A stretch of 64,000 bases of DNA from Ophiosphaerella korrae (Eukaryota > Ascomycota > Dothideomycetes > Pleosporales > Phaeosphaeriaceae): contig JALNQF010000097.1 in assembly GCA_028456385.1 (NCBI GenBank), forward strand, positions 1-64,000, in the 5' to 3' direction. The position numbers and the translations under genes are program-made. Below, in pieces: positions 45,235-56,988 of this stretch (within the stretch, counting starts at the first letter, position 1; each line of letters opens with the position of its first letter). The notes beneath the pieces are model-generated. The model made no database searches. It worked only from the letters and a program-made list of their open reading frames with translations, and was not told the DNA's origin.

Positions 45235-46764
45235 TTATAGTTTGATGGATAGGTCATACCGATCTAGACCCACTGCAACACCTGCCACCGCAGCTGTATA
45301 CACAACCAGAACGCCCATGGACTGCAGAACACCCATATCAAGGGTCGGCATCGTCATGTTGATAAGCCCAGTGAGCAGGTTAGCAATAAGAAAAACCGCG
45401 AGACCATTACGATTGAAAGCGAATAGCACACTACTAGTGGCTTCCCTACTCCTTTGCTTCTCCTCTACACTTGTAGAGGCTTTATACAACTGGGGAAACA
45501 ACACAGTCTCTATTGCGCAGCATATAGTAATTTGATAGCTATTGAACGATGATACCCACAGGAAATAGGGCAAGTTAGCAATACGTCGGGAGACTGATAA
45601 CCGTAAACCGTAATAGCTGGTTGAGAAGTAAAACAATGCGGTCCATATGATCGAAGCCACGGCAAGTCTTCCGAACGCACTTTGTCGAATCTGAACACTG
45701 AGCGAAGAAGTTTTCGGTCCTGGCTTGTGTCTTGGAAGGGCAATCGAGCCCAGAGACTGTCCAGCGAGGAATATTGCAAGGTAGCCAATGAATGAGAAGA
45801 TGCCCTCGCGATTTTTGGATAGAAGATTAGTGCGTGGCGCAATGAGTATATACGTTCCGAGGGGCGTCCAGTCCAGGGCAAGCTCATATACGGCGGCTAG
45901 TATACACGATAAAATGGCATATGATGGCACTAGATCGAAGGCAGCCTGGAAGAGAGCAACAAAAGGCGGGAGAAGACCCAAGGTGAAGAAGAAGTTCCAG
46001 TGAATGCCATACTCGGTTACATGCTCGGCATAATCCAAGCCTTTTACAGAGACAAGGCGCACGATACCGAGAACAAGCAGCGGGATAGAGTGTCTAATTG
46101 ACGCTGCTAGCCGCTGGGACAAAAGCAGACGCTTTCCAGTCGCCTCTTTCAATGATGATCTCACAGACACAACGCCAGCCGTGAAGACGAAGGATCCAAC
46201 GCCCATGTCCATGAGGGATGTGCCCCAGTTCTCGACCTTTGCGAAGCGCCTCGGAAACACTCGAAAATCGACAGCCAGTATTGCAACACAAGTTATGACC
46301 ATCATTGCGCCGCGATAGTTTGTGATGAAGGGCCTCACAGGAAGTGGATCGAGTTTCGTTGCCGCAGTGTCATCTTTCTTCAAAGGTCGCAAGGCGTCTC
46401 TTTTCGCCGGAGTGGGTTTCTCCAAGACATATAGTACAGCGGCTGGTAACAGCAAGAGTAGGTTCAGGGCCCAAGGCGAGGAGGAGTAGATGGTCGTGGC
46501 AGCAAGCGTCACACCACAATTGAGTAAGAAGTCGATAAGAAAGGCGGTAGGCGTGTAGGGCGTGAACAGCCGCATTCGAGATTGGACGACTGACCATAGG
46601 AGTATGCTCAACTGGAGCTTACAGTCAGTGCTAATTCAACGTTCGAGTCGTGGGTGTGTGTACGGTACAGGCATTGCGAGCGAGACGCTGTTGACATCGG
46701 CCACCGAGCTCCCGGTATGCCCGGACACCCAGGCCTCTTTCTTCAGCTTATATGTTTTATCCAT
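45235..46764 (-). CDS. GWT1: GPI inositol acyltransferase GWT1
   Basis: Two exons on the minus strand, 46764-46669 and 46617-45235, with a 51-nt intron, encode 492 aa. Exon 1 gives MDKTYKLKKEAWVSGHTGSS, the conserved Gwt1/PIG-W start. The rest has about 13 membrane helices, with FPRRFAKVENWGTSLMDMGVG and EGIFSFIGYLAIFLAGQSLG as hallmark blocks. Gwt1 acylates the inositol ring of GlcN-PI in the ER during GPI-anchor synthesis. The length agrees with other filamentous fungi (about 500 aa). The first exon is short but indispensable for the conserved N-terminus. Confidence 0.93.
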
Positions 46765-47564
46765 GGCGGTAAAAGAGAGTTGAATCGAGTTGGTCGTTTG
46801 CCAGCGAGGTGCTGCCTGTGCTTGCTTGGGTATGTTGACGCGTTGAAATGCTGGCCTTTTGGAACTTGGCCCAAGCTCCTTCCACCAACGTCCCTGCAGG
46901 GCATCTGTACGTCTCTAACGTCAACTCCACCGCTCGTTGTATATACCATGTTTTGTCGGGTTCCTAATGAAAGTAATCATCTTTCCAGGGTTTCTCATCA
47001 CCTGTATCAACGGGAATCACTCAGCTTCCGTCATGGCCTTTCACTCATGGTTCCGGATGCAGGGCTTTGCAAGCGCTTGGATGCGGCATGCTATCATAAC
47101 ACAGCATTAACAATTAGTCTTGAGATTTGAGCTAAGTGGAGAGTTCATCTCGACAATCATCATGTCCAAACTGGCCTCGATTCAAAAAGGTGTGTCCCAT
47201 GTGTTCAATGCTTAGAAGCAGGTACACGTCATGCAACCGAACATAGATGGCAGTTACTCTCGTGGCTGCTCTTGGTTTATTTGCATCTGCGTTATCGTAA
47301 GAGCCAGATTCGACCTATCCCGTGATATCTGTCTATATTTCACAAGGTGCATGCTGCCCCGCGCTGGCTTTTCACTCCCAACCCGCACATCGCGTGCCCC
47401 CTCATGTATTTTCCAAGTCTTTCGATTGGATTCCCTTTCACTTGCTATAACAGCCCGTTTGCACGCCTCGGCGCGTAGGAGCAAAAAATATCTTTCAATG
47501 CTACAAGTGTAAACAACAACACAGCTGTCATCCACCTCATACCCAACCCACGCAGAAACTCGCA
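46765..47564. promoter_or_regulatory. Divergent promoter region GWT1 / Ser-rich protein
   Basis: An 800-bp gap between divergent genes. No open frame inside is convincing. No specific motif was identified. Confidence 0.4.
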
Positions 47565-49238
47565 ATGTCGTCGCCCTCCAAAACATCTCGAATCCCCATT
47601 CGACCAGGCAACTCTGTCCCAGTTCTGGTATAATACGCACACGATAACTCATGAATTTTCCTGACATGACGCAGCAGTCTGAGAAGCCAAAGCCGGCCTT
47701 GAACCGCAACAAGTCGCTGCCCAGCCCTCCAATGGTACAACTCATTGGGCGCAGCAGTCCCATCGAGGCGCACCGGACTTTGGTCGATGCAGAGACCGGA
47801 GGCCTATCATCTGATGACTGGCCTATTCTCCGACCCGAGCCACAGACACCAAAGAGGCTAGTCATGAGCGTATCCCCAGACGCCGATGACATCGTCATGG
47901 GAACCCATGGAACTGGAGCTACTCCCACATCAGTGGCCACGCCTGTGAAGATCAGTCCTATAAGGGCCATGAGGTCGTCGCGCCAGTACAGTGGAGAAAT
48001 TTCGCCGCGAAATGTGTCTTCGACTACTCCGTTTGCTTCAATTCCTAGGAGGACCTCCAGCCTGTCCGCTCGACCTATCGCAACAGAGTGCACAGTAACT
48101 GATACCAATTCAGACGTAGGCTCTCTCGAGCCATCTTCTCGCCCCTACGAGTCTTCTCCAAGTCCAGAAAAAACAAGTCTAGCGGAGGAGAGGATTTCAC
48201 GAAGCGCGAGTAGTCATGAGCCTATCCTAGCCATAACTACGTCTGGGTCGTCTGGAATGAGCCAACAGCAAACGATACATTCGATTTCGGCTCCCAGTCA
48301 TGACAGTCTGTCCAAGTCAAGCACCTCACCGCGTGGTACGCCCATTCAGAATAATCCAATTGGGGCAACTTACACATCGAAGAGCATTCAAACGCACACC
48401 GAACAAGCACAAGTTGGACTGACGGCACATTATGATACACCTTTACATTTGCATAGCGACATCAATGAACCACGACAAAGTCAAGTAAGCGATGGAGCGG
48501 CGGGAGTAACGATAGAAAGAAAAATCAAGACTAAAAAAAGCTTTCGCAATATCCTGCATAGATTCAGAGACTCCCCACCCATCGAGAAACTTCCTAAGAT
48601 CGACATGGCCAAAGTAACATCATATGCCACCACTAGCAATACTCTAGCCAAACGCATCTCCAAAAGGTTCTCCAAGGTGCACCTACCGACGTTCTCACAT
48701 CCTACGCAGCTCACGCAGCCTACACAACTTCAGCGTGATACACGTGATACTCTCGCCAAACATCAAGCTGCCCTTGCTGCTCTTGAAGGCTTGTCGTTCG
48801 CAACTACTTCTGACGCCCCCACAACCACGAGCTTCCACAAGGCCATCTTAGAGAACATGATGCTTGACCACGTCAACACCATGTCATCTGACTCGGAAGG
48901 GCGTGTCCGTCTTCGCGAGATAGCAAAGGTCTGTACCCTTCTTCAACTCCATCCTATTTACGTTGACACAGATTCTGACTATGTATCATAACCAGGCCCT
49001 GATTCAAACTGTCCAAATACGCGATGACGCCAAGACCAGACTTGAAAAAGCTCGCAAGGAGTTCCGTGATGCTGAACAGAAAGCCCGGAGTGCTCAAGTG
49101 ACATTAGTCCACGGACTGACAGAATGCGGATATCTGTTTAATGACCAGATATCGCAATATATTCAGGCTTTCGTGTCTCACCTCGAACAAGATATTGCAG
49201 AGACAATGACTCCAGACCGCACTGGTATTTTGTCCTAA
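47565..49238 (+). CDS. Ser/Pro-rich protein with C-terminal coiled coil, function unknown
   Basis: Three exons, 47565-47627, 47675-48928 and 48996-49238, join in frame to 519 aa. The introns are 47 and 67 nt. Exon 1 encodes MSSPSKTSRIPIRPGNSVPV, a small basic leader. The middle is Ser/Thr/Pro-rich and disordered, with basic patches such as RKIKTKKSFRNILHRFR. The last exon adds an alpha-helical charged stretch (RDDAKTRLEKARKEFRDAEQ) followed by a Cys-containing helix. The alternative acceptor 3 nt downstream would drop one Gln. No known domain is recognised. A scaffold or cytoskeletal role is possible but unproven. Confidence 0.75.
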
Positions 49239-50031
49239 GATTGAGGCAGGTACACCTGGCTCCTTATTGGCGACGTCCTACTCCTTTGGATGCCCTTTTC
49301 GGCGACATTCTGGCCGGGCTCAATCTCCATTGCCCTCACTCACGCCATGACCGCAAGAAATGTCTGAGGGCAGCCTACCAGTTTCTCTAAAACACGCCAC
49401 CAACCCAGGAAATTGTTCTCGCCGGATCGTCCGCGCTTCTTATCATTTTTTTTCCCACCCAATCAGCAGGTACCTGGAGCGACTCAACGTGTACGATTTT
49501 GGTTTTTGAATTCCACGATGCAACACTAGACGACACGGAACTTGATTTGCCTACTAATACGAGGACCTGTGAGTCTCGACCTTAATTGGCGCCGCTCTAA
49601 GTTCCGTTCATGATTTCATATAATAGTGTCTCTGCAAGAAAATAGGCGATGAGATTCTGGCTACTACAATGTCGCACGAGGCTTTGAGATGTTCAGGATA
49701 CGATTCCCCATGGTGTACAATATCAGCACAGCTTCTAGAAGAAAGCATAAGTAGGTTAGCTGCTTTTCACGAAAATGAAACGAGATATTAGACATGCTTG
49801 CCTATATGATTACTTGTAAATATTGTACATGGTCGTGTTCGTAAGCATACCCGTAACCATAGTCGCAAAACGCCGGATCAAAAGTGGAGTAGTGCACATT
49901 TTCCGCTTCCTTGATCATAGTCTCATGCTCAGGATATCTCTCCACGGAAACAACCTCTCTGCAAACTTTATAATGCCCAGCCTAAAGCCATGCATATACA
50001 ACACAACAGTGCATCATTTTGTCCGTCCCAC
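49239..50031. other. Convergent 3' region
   Basis: A 793-bp gap between the Ser-rich gene (+) and TIM10 (-). A poly-T tract lies near 49446-49453. No gene is supported. Confidence 0.4.
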
Positions 50032-50408
50032 CTACATCCCACCGAACATCCCACCCCCAGCCCCACCCCTTCCTTGCGCCTCTCCCTGCATTTTCTCGCT
50101 AACTTTAACATTGACCTCGAAAAACTTCGCGACGCAGCGATCCAAGCATACGGATTCGCCTTTGTTAAGGTCTGCCTCGCGGTAGGACGTATCGATGCAT
50201 TTCGCTGTGCATGACTTGAGAAGCCTGTCATAGAAAAGCGTTAGCTTTAAAAGCAATATGAACCCTATAGCGAAGAGAGAACTCCGGAGCGAGGGTGGTT
50301 TTCCTACCGGCTATACATGTCGGATACCATGTCGATTTCGGCTTCAGCTTGGGCAATCTTTTGCTCGGAGGAGATTTGTGGGCGGCCGCCCATGCCGAAG
50401 AAAGACAT
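50032..50408 (-). CDS. TIM10: Mitochondrial small Tim chaperone TIM10
   Basis: Two exons on the minus strand, 50408-50308 and 50224-50032, with an 83-nt intron, encode 97 aa. The protein begins [20 protein letters not shown], then [16 protein letters not shown]. Twin CX3C motifs use Cys39/43 and Cys60/64. [20 protein letters not shown] is the family core. Tim10 forms a hexamer with Tim9 in the intermembrane space and escorts hydrophobic carriers to the inner membrane. The C-terminus is Gly/Met-rich. The first exon alone is too short to stand out, and the splice makes a complete family member. Confidence 0.93.
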
Positions 50409-50975
50409 TATGAAAGAATTCGTGTGTTTTAGGGTTCTTAGGAGGGTGTTGTTTTGGGACTGGGAAGTCTGCTCGAGGAAGATGTCGAATGCTGAAAATT
50501 GTATGGCAGCGATGATGTCGCGCGAGCTCGAATTTGGAAGTTTGGGTCATTTGGTGGCCCGTGCTTGTACAGAACATCGGCCAGGGGACAACCACTACTG
50601 AAGTGCTGCACAGGGTAAGATCGAAATCATTACAAGAGCTTTATCTCGATTTTAATCTGAGCTACTGCGCCGCTTTTTCCGTTGGGGTTACGGTGATACT
50701 ATGTTTTGACGGTGAAAGCTAAATTCCTGTGAATATAAAAACGCTCTCTCTACACAATACACCAGGTACACCAGGATGCCACCTCTTGGCGTATCCATGG
50801 TTGGGTGACTTGTCCGCTTACAATACACTAGCCGGTCACACAAAGTGATTATTTGGCTCCATCGACTATTTAACAGGTACAAGAAATACTTCTCCGCTTG
50901 TATTTCATACAACTCGCTCATACTCAATTCATACACAACGACTCAACCCTGCTACCCCCAAAACATCAATGCATC
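50409..50975. promoter_or_regulatory. Divergent promoter region TIM10 / F-box-like gene
   Basis: A 567-bp gap. The leader before 50976 is C/A-rich, as is common in fungal 5' UTRs. No specific site is identified. Confidence 0.4.
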
Positions 50976-52001
50976 ATGCATTCATTCCTAACTTCATTCC
51001 CAGGAGAGATTCGCAATATGGTCTACGACATACTAGTCGAGACGCCCCATCCACTCCTTATTACGAGTGGCAATAGTGATCCAAATAAACCCCGTCTCCA
51101 TCGACGAAAAGGCGACCAAAACAAAAACCTACGGGCTGCCCCCAGGAGTGAAGACTTCAAACATCTCCAATGTGACCTTGGCAACCAGAAATCGCCTTAC
51201 CACTCATGCTCACGGCAGGGTACGTCTGAGCCGCCACGACGGGTAAAGAACCCATACAGATGCCTTAAACAATATGATACTATATATTGCTACCACCCTA
51301 TAATTAGGTTAATGTGTACATGTCGGACGGTTTATCAGGAGTGTTGCCCAATATTCTACGCCAAAAACACGTTTCGATTGACGACGAGGGTAATATCGGG
51401 TAAGGAGGTACTGCCGGACAGAACCAGAGCAGACAAACTGCTTGATTTGTGGCTTGAAGGATTAGGCTCACAGCGACGCTTAATACATAAGATCGAAATT
51501 GACGATGTACTCCTTCCTGTAGGCAGATATCGCTTATCTCAAAGTGCGGAGCGAGATTGGTGTACCCATCCCTCGTACAACGTAACTCAGATCTATAAGA
51601 TCCTTGCGAAACACTCTATCTCGGCAGATGTTTCCATCATGGAAGCTCCCATCCTCTCTTGGCATACCCATATTGGACTGGATTACTATGAGAAATCCGT
51701 CATGTCCGCGATATTCCAGAAGATTCATAAAGTTGGACCGGATAGCATGCCCTTTTTACAGGAATCGGCTCATGTGCTTCTCAGATATAGTGGCACAGGC
51801 GCAGATATCGTTTACGACCAAGCTCCTTACCTCGAATGCAGGTGGCGAGAGGCACAAATGCATGAAGTTTTCGACACCACCGAAATAGACGACCTCCCTT
51901 GGCCCTACCTACCCGCGCCAAATTCTCGTGGTATAGTAGCAGATGGTATTCCACAAATCGTCAAATGGAGGAAAATTTCACCTGCTTCAACGAGTGCATA
52001 G
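50976..52001 (+). CDS. F-box-like protein, fungal type
   Basis: A single-exon gene of 341 aa starting at the ATG at 50976. The N-terminus FLTSFPGEIRNMVYDILVE matches the fungal FLxLPxEIRNxIYxxxL motif found in F-box-like and 2EXR-type proteins. Then IIRLMCTCRTVYQECCPIFYAKNTFRL follows the usual (LLxVCRxVYxExxPxxYxxNTF) pattern. Such proteins often serve as adaptor subunits or are lineage-expanded with unknown roles. The frame upstream (TTG start at 50898) is likely 5' UTR. No intron is needed. The gene borders the RIP-degraded island. Confidence 0.75.
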   Translation: MHSFLTSFPGEIRNMVYDILVETPHPLLITSGNSDPNKPRLHRRKGDQNKNLRAAPRSEDFKHLQCDLGNQKSPYHSCSRQGTSEPPRRVKNPYRCLKQYDTIYCYHPIIRLMCTCRTVYQECCPIFYAKNTFRLTTRVISGKEVLPDRTRADKLLDLWLEGLGSQRRLIHKIEIDDVLLPVGRYRLSQSAERDWCTHPSYNVTQIYKILAKHSISADVSIMEAPILSWHTHIGLDYYEKSVMSAIFQKIHKVGPDSMPFLQESAHVLLRYSGTGADIVYDQAPYLECRWREAQMHEVFDTTEIDDLPWPYLPAPNSRGIVADGIPQIVKWRKISPASTSA

Positions 52002-52199
52002 AAGGCTCTCAACATCACACTACCTCGTTCAAAATGGGATCACGAAAAGGAAGTTATCATTTGTTCTATATTGTGGCATACTGGGATGCACATTGAGTAG
52101 TAGGAGGCAGGTGGCGACCTGCAGTCGGTGAGAGATGAGATGGGTTGAAGTATATGGTTTGAGTAGCTACATGACGAGTTAGTGTCGGTCTCTCGCTGC

Positions 52200-54600
52200 C
52201 CCATCCGATCCTATTTAAGGCTACCTACGGAACCGCTAACCTAATGCTCTCCGATCACGTGCGGTTCTACTACACCACAATTGTTACACATGATTTAGGA
52301 AAACTCCGGCTCGGCACAAGCTTTTAGTGTCTAGAACGTGGGAAACCAGTGGATTGTTTGTTAGAAACCACCCGATCTCGGGTTAGTCTGGGGCGGCTAG
52401 CCCCAGGGGAAGGGTATATAAGCCCTTCGAAGGAATCGTTGGGCGCCGGCGATTACTCTGCCTATCAATACACCCCTTGCTGTGATCCAACCCCTCGTGC
52501 TGCTGCTACAGCATCCTCCATTGTTAAGGGGTAGCTGGAAGACAATAGTACTTGCCGTAGGCTACAGGAGATAGTGAAGGGATGACAGATAGTATTTCAA
52601 CAGTACTACTAGTATCTAAGGGAGAATAATACTTGCTTTACTCCCTTCGCAAGTATCGAGCTTTTTATGCGCCTGTGTAGCGCATCGGCCCCGCTTTGGA
52701 CTACAACTATACAACGTCATGATCTTTGGTGTATCGGCCCCGCCCCCAACTCGTACCAGAGTTCACGAGAGTCTCGAGTGTTCTGAGAACCTTCGTTGCA
52801 ATAACCAAGATTAGAGGCTTTGATTTAACTAATAATTTAGATACTTATCGCTAAGGCATAGGGGCATTCCGCAACCTACAAGACTTAGCAAAGGAAAGGA
52901 GAATTAAGTTTATTGCGTCTACTAATAAGACGGCGGATAATAATATCGAGCCCGAGGTCGCTTCAGTCGATATGTATATTTAACCTCTTTTATCTCAACC
53001 AGCTAGTCTACGCAAAGCGAGCTTTTCACTACTAATTCTAACCATAAAGAATCAGATTCAACATCCGTAGACGAGCTAACAATACCAGCACTACCGAGAA
53101 AACGTATAACGGCGAGCCAGCTCAGCAATAAGAAGTAGAAGAGTAAGACTAGTGATATTCCTGTTAATAAAAACAATAAATAGCTATATGTGGATGCGTG
53201 CATCTATGATAACCGAACCGATCCGGATCTTAATCAACAGGTCACTACCAATAGAGCACGGCTAGGGACAAGGATACCATCCCTAAAACCTCTTTTACCG
53301 ACAAGGTATAAAAAAACGAAAGGACTTGTTGAAAGGGAGGGAGAGTAGTTAGTATCTTCAACGTAATTTGGAACACTTCGTTTGAGTATTTAGTTTACCT
53401 AACCTACTCCCTTCTCTATAGTACTATAAGTACTCTAATAGATTTAGATAATATGTTATATAGTTATTAATATCAACCAGAGTAAGATTATTGAAGTTTC
53501 TCATTTAGTATACGCGATATTTTTCATATATCTAACGAATTACTCTCTCAACATGTATAAGGCGGATCTGCGCGGAGGTGCAAAACGACTAGACTATCGG
53601 TAAATTATTTCGCCGATACCGAAGTCAGGCGAATTCCGTACGCCGTCTATTTCATCGATGACCACATACAAAATGATAGATAAGTTAGACTTCAAAATTC
53701 GGCAATAGCAGGCTGTGATATCATACTTCTCATCACCTTCCCTTATTACTAACTCTATCAGTAGTCGTCTAGTACGCTCTAACTAATTACCACTTATTGA
53801 GCTCCCCTAATAGCCGTATCCTTTTCTACTGTTCCTACCACACTACTCCATCTCCCCGTCTCTTTTGATTTCTCAGAACCTCACTCGTCACTTCTCTATC
53901 GAGCGTTTGGTATTTCAGTTGCATCAATGCCTACCTATTCTCCCTCTACCTCTACCTCTACCTCGCCTTAGGGTTTACTACAACTCTTTGAAGACAGATT
54001 TATATGTATTTATCCCTGGATAATATGGGGTAATATCGACCACCCTTGCCAAGAGATCGGCCGAATACGGATGCCCAAAAAGGATCCTTCGCCTCGTTAC
54101 CGACTATCACGAAACTCGGTTTTAATTCGTAGACACGTCGCTATAGGCCTATCTTCAATTGGCCAGCCAGTCAATTACTCTAGAAAATAACAAGTAGAAA
54201 AAGATCTTTGTTACTATAAACTCAACCACCGCAGCGCCCTCAGGTCTCTATAATCAACCTAGTTATAGGTCTCTATAGCTCGCGAACGCTTTCTAACACC
54301 TTACCTACCCTTATCGCAACAACTCCGATTGATATATTAATTTAATACGACGGCTTAAAGCTTTATAGACCCGCCTTTAACTGGACTGCCAACCGAGTCT
54401 AACGCGCTCAGCTCTATGTTCGAATTGGAGAAGTGTCCCAGGGGACCTATCGTCGAGCTGACGGGACATGCGTAACCGTTGAGGATGACGGAACGGGGTA
54501 TAAGCGAAAGTAGCAGAAGAGGCCGCAATACAACAATCTCCCGACAACCCACATCTCAGCAGACCAGCTTCTTTATCTAACTACAAGACCGCGAAAGTAC
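52200..54600 (+). mobile_element. RIP-degraded LTR-type retroelement island
   Basis: From about 52.2 kb the sequence becomes AT-rich and stop-dense. A promoter-like segment near 52359-52560 has TATATAAG at 52415-52422 and a CCAGG/CCCAG-rich block before it, like an LTR U3. The 11-mer ATCGGCCCCGC occurs at 52684 and again at 52733. After that, TAA/TAG-type triplets dominate (52820-54400), and no intact gag or pol frame remains. I could not find the second LTR, so the limits and the class are uncertain. Confidence 0.5.
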
Positions 54601-56850
54601 TAGTATTGAACGTCCGCTTTCACTCTCAATTGAGACTTATTGTAAACTATCCTAGGCTGAAGGGGCGTCAGTCCTGTATTTGCTTTCCACCTGCTGCATG
54701 TCACGTCCTAGCTCTTCACTGGTCCCCGCCCATCCTTTCCTCGTTCTATCTCAGCACACCTATTTCCCAATACCACTACATATACAACGCCGCTCTTCCC
54801 TTCGCGATTTCGCTGACAATGGATTTCTTCTGTCTACCGCTACGATGGGTGGGCTAACCGCTCCGGCGTTAGGTACCTGAAGACTCTACATTCTGTTACG
54901 AGTTTCATAGGGAACTAGAGTTTTAGGCATGTGATACATAGCGGTGAAAATGCCCTCCATCTTCTGCGAAAATTCTATCTTCACTGGATTTCCTTCACGA
55001 TGTGTTATTACACCTAAGTTCACTACAAATGCAGTCATTTGAGATATATCGTTCGGGCCTGGTGCACAAAGTATCAAGAGACCCATAAACGATGCCCCGT
55101 TAATGTCATTGCAATGTAGGTGAGCCTTCATTTTTGGATGCTAGCCTACTAACTTTACGCCTAGTGAATATCGGCTTGATGAAAACTGCGGTACGTCTCT
55201 TGAGCCCTTGGAATGGTCGTCCTGACGCATATTGAAAAGGTGACTGCAAGGCCGTTGGGGAAAGTAACAGCGCTCTCACATGTTTGGACCACGGAGAGGG
55301 TCTAGAGTCGATTATACGCGCACTTTTGGTTACAAACAAGCATACGGGCTCCTGGGTCCGGCCGATGTGTGCCGTTGATAGGCTAGTACGATGTCAATTG
55401 TGGCGGAGAAGGGGTTTAGACACGCTCGTCTGATTGTGACTGCACGCAGCTTGCTCTTGCCACCCTATATGGAAGTGGCTGGAAGTTAGCCCCTCAATAT
55501 TGCCGTGTTGCGTTGCAGGAGCATAATACCCCTTCCCTTGGCGGATGATTTTCCTTTCCAAATGAAGTTCTGTCCTTCCTCCGTCCACTCCTTTTGCCAA
55601 ATTCCGATTGAATCTACTTGAAGTTCAGATGAGCGTGAAAATCACAAATGGGGGTCATGCAAGTGGGCGGAGCAGCAACTTCCAATCTGAGCCAATGACA
55701 AAGGTTGTCACGACGGCCTTAGGCCTCAGCAGAATCGGAGGTTTTGCTTCTCAGACTCATCAGAGACTGCAACACTAAGCCGTTAGGTGATCGGACGAAG
55801 GAGGACTGCGAACAACATTGGAGCGATATTGTCACCTTTTGTTTGCCAAAAATTCCCCAAGCTGTCCGGGAATATCACAAGAAGAACCCTCACTCGAATC
55901 TAAGTGAAGCGGATACTCTCTGTCCTCGCAAAACCACGCGAGAGTCATGAGACACATCGTTATGATGTGTTGAGCGAAGTGTTCAAGGTGGACAGGAGGT
56001 CGCTTGAAGAAGGTATTCGAGATGCCATTGAAGCGTTCTACTGTAACAGGTAATTGATATGGGCATAGATGGTGAATCCGACAAGGTCGGCAATAACACA
56101 GCGCTTCGAGGCACTCGTGGTAATCATGAAGCCGCCGGCGACGATTCATCTCGTAATGGCTTCGTTAGTGCTGATAGGGCTATTAGAGCAAGACTCGCAG
56201 TAGTAACCGAGATAGTGCCAGACACTTCCGGAAGAGGGCTTGCTTCTGCAGTCTGAATAGAATTGATTTGATATGCACCATTGAGAGCACACCTGTCCTT
56301 GGATCTCAGTCCCAATATAGTTCCTCCTACCTAAGTCTAGCTCGAGGTCCTGCAGCCACGCTCTGCAGCGGTGCACAGTCCATCGTCCTTTGATATGTTT
56401 GTCGCCCTGCCCACCCAGTATCCTCTCCTCTATTTCACTGTTTCAAATATCTCACGTGGATTAGTATTCTTCCTTTCATCTTCTTCCGCTTCTCTTCCTC
56501 TCAAAGTTATATAATGGAGGAATTGGCACGAACCTTCCAAGAGATGAAGCGTCGTGGGCCAATCTCAAGAAGCCTGGTACGCAGTACGAAGCCAAGCACA
56601 AAACTAGCTATGAAACCCTCGGGGAACTCGACTGAGGTCTCAATAGCTTGAAGCTAGACGATCAAACATGCGTTCGAGAAGAGCTCCATGAAGCCTTGGA
56701 CAATCTCCCCCCTATCGAAGTAACTTACAACCCGCTTTCAGTTACGGACAAATGCGACGCACCGGACGGGACGAAGTGGGGGAAAATTTGCTCTTTCCAA
56801 ACAGATCGAAGCTCTCAAAAACATCTCAGCCAATTCAAGCTTACTTCTTA
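54601..56850. other. Gene-poor interval between the RIP island and the orphan gene
   Basis: Composition returns to normal after 54.6 kb. Several open frames of 60-105 codons occur on both strands (for example minus 54886-55131 with a true ATG). None has a recognised domain. A stretch at 54740-54830 looks like a gene start but is stopped after 12 codons. I cannot support any gene here. Confidence 0.4.
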
Positions 56851-56988
56851 ACTTTTCTAATTAACATAGCTAAAGTTTTAATAACTAGTAATAATCTTTA
56901 GAGTATAGTCTTAAGGCTATTATTAGCCTATTTAGTATTAGAATAGTATCTTATTATTAGATATCTTAGTTATTATAGATATGTAGAT
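56850..56988. repeat. Short RIP-like AT island
   Basis: About 140 bp of almost pure A/T with many TAA, TAG and TTA triplets directly abuts the 3' end of the next gene. It looks like a RIP-mutated repeat fragment. Confidence 0.55.

Noticed and set aside
47254..48108. Minus-strand frame of 284 codons
   Set aside because: Antisense to the Ser-rich three-exon gene, with no domain and a poor start.
52349..52534. Plus-strand frame of 61 codons with TATA-like context
   Set aside because: It lies inside the LTR-like segment; more likely regulatory than coding.
54886..55131. Minus-strand ATG frame of 81 codons
   Set aside because: Real ATG, but no recognised motif, no neighbour logic and flanked by degraded DNA.
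55832..56149. Minus-strand Cys/His-rich frame of 105 codons
   Set aside because: The Cys/His spacing does not fit a known zinc finger and there is no supporting context.
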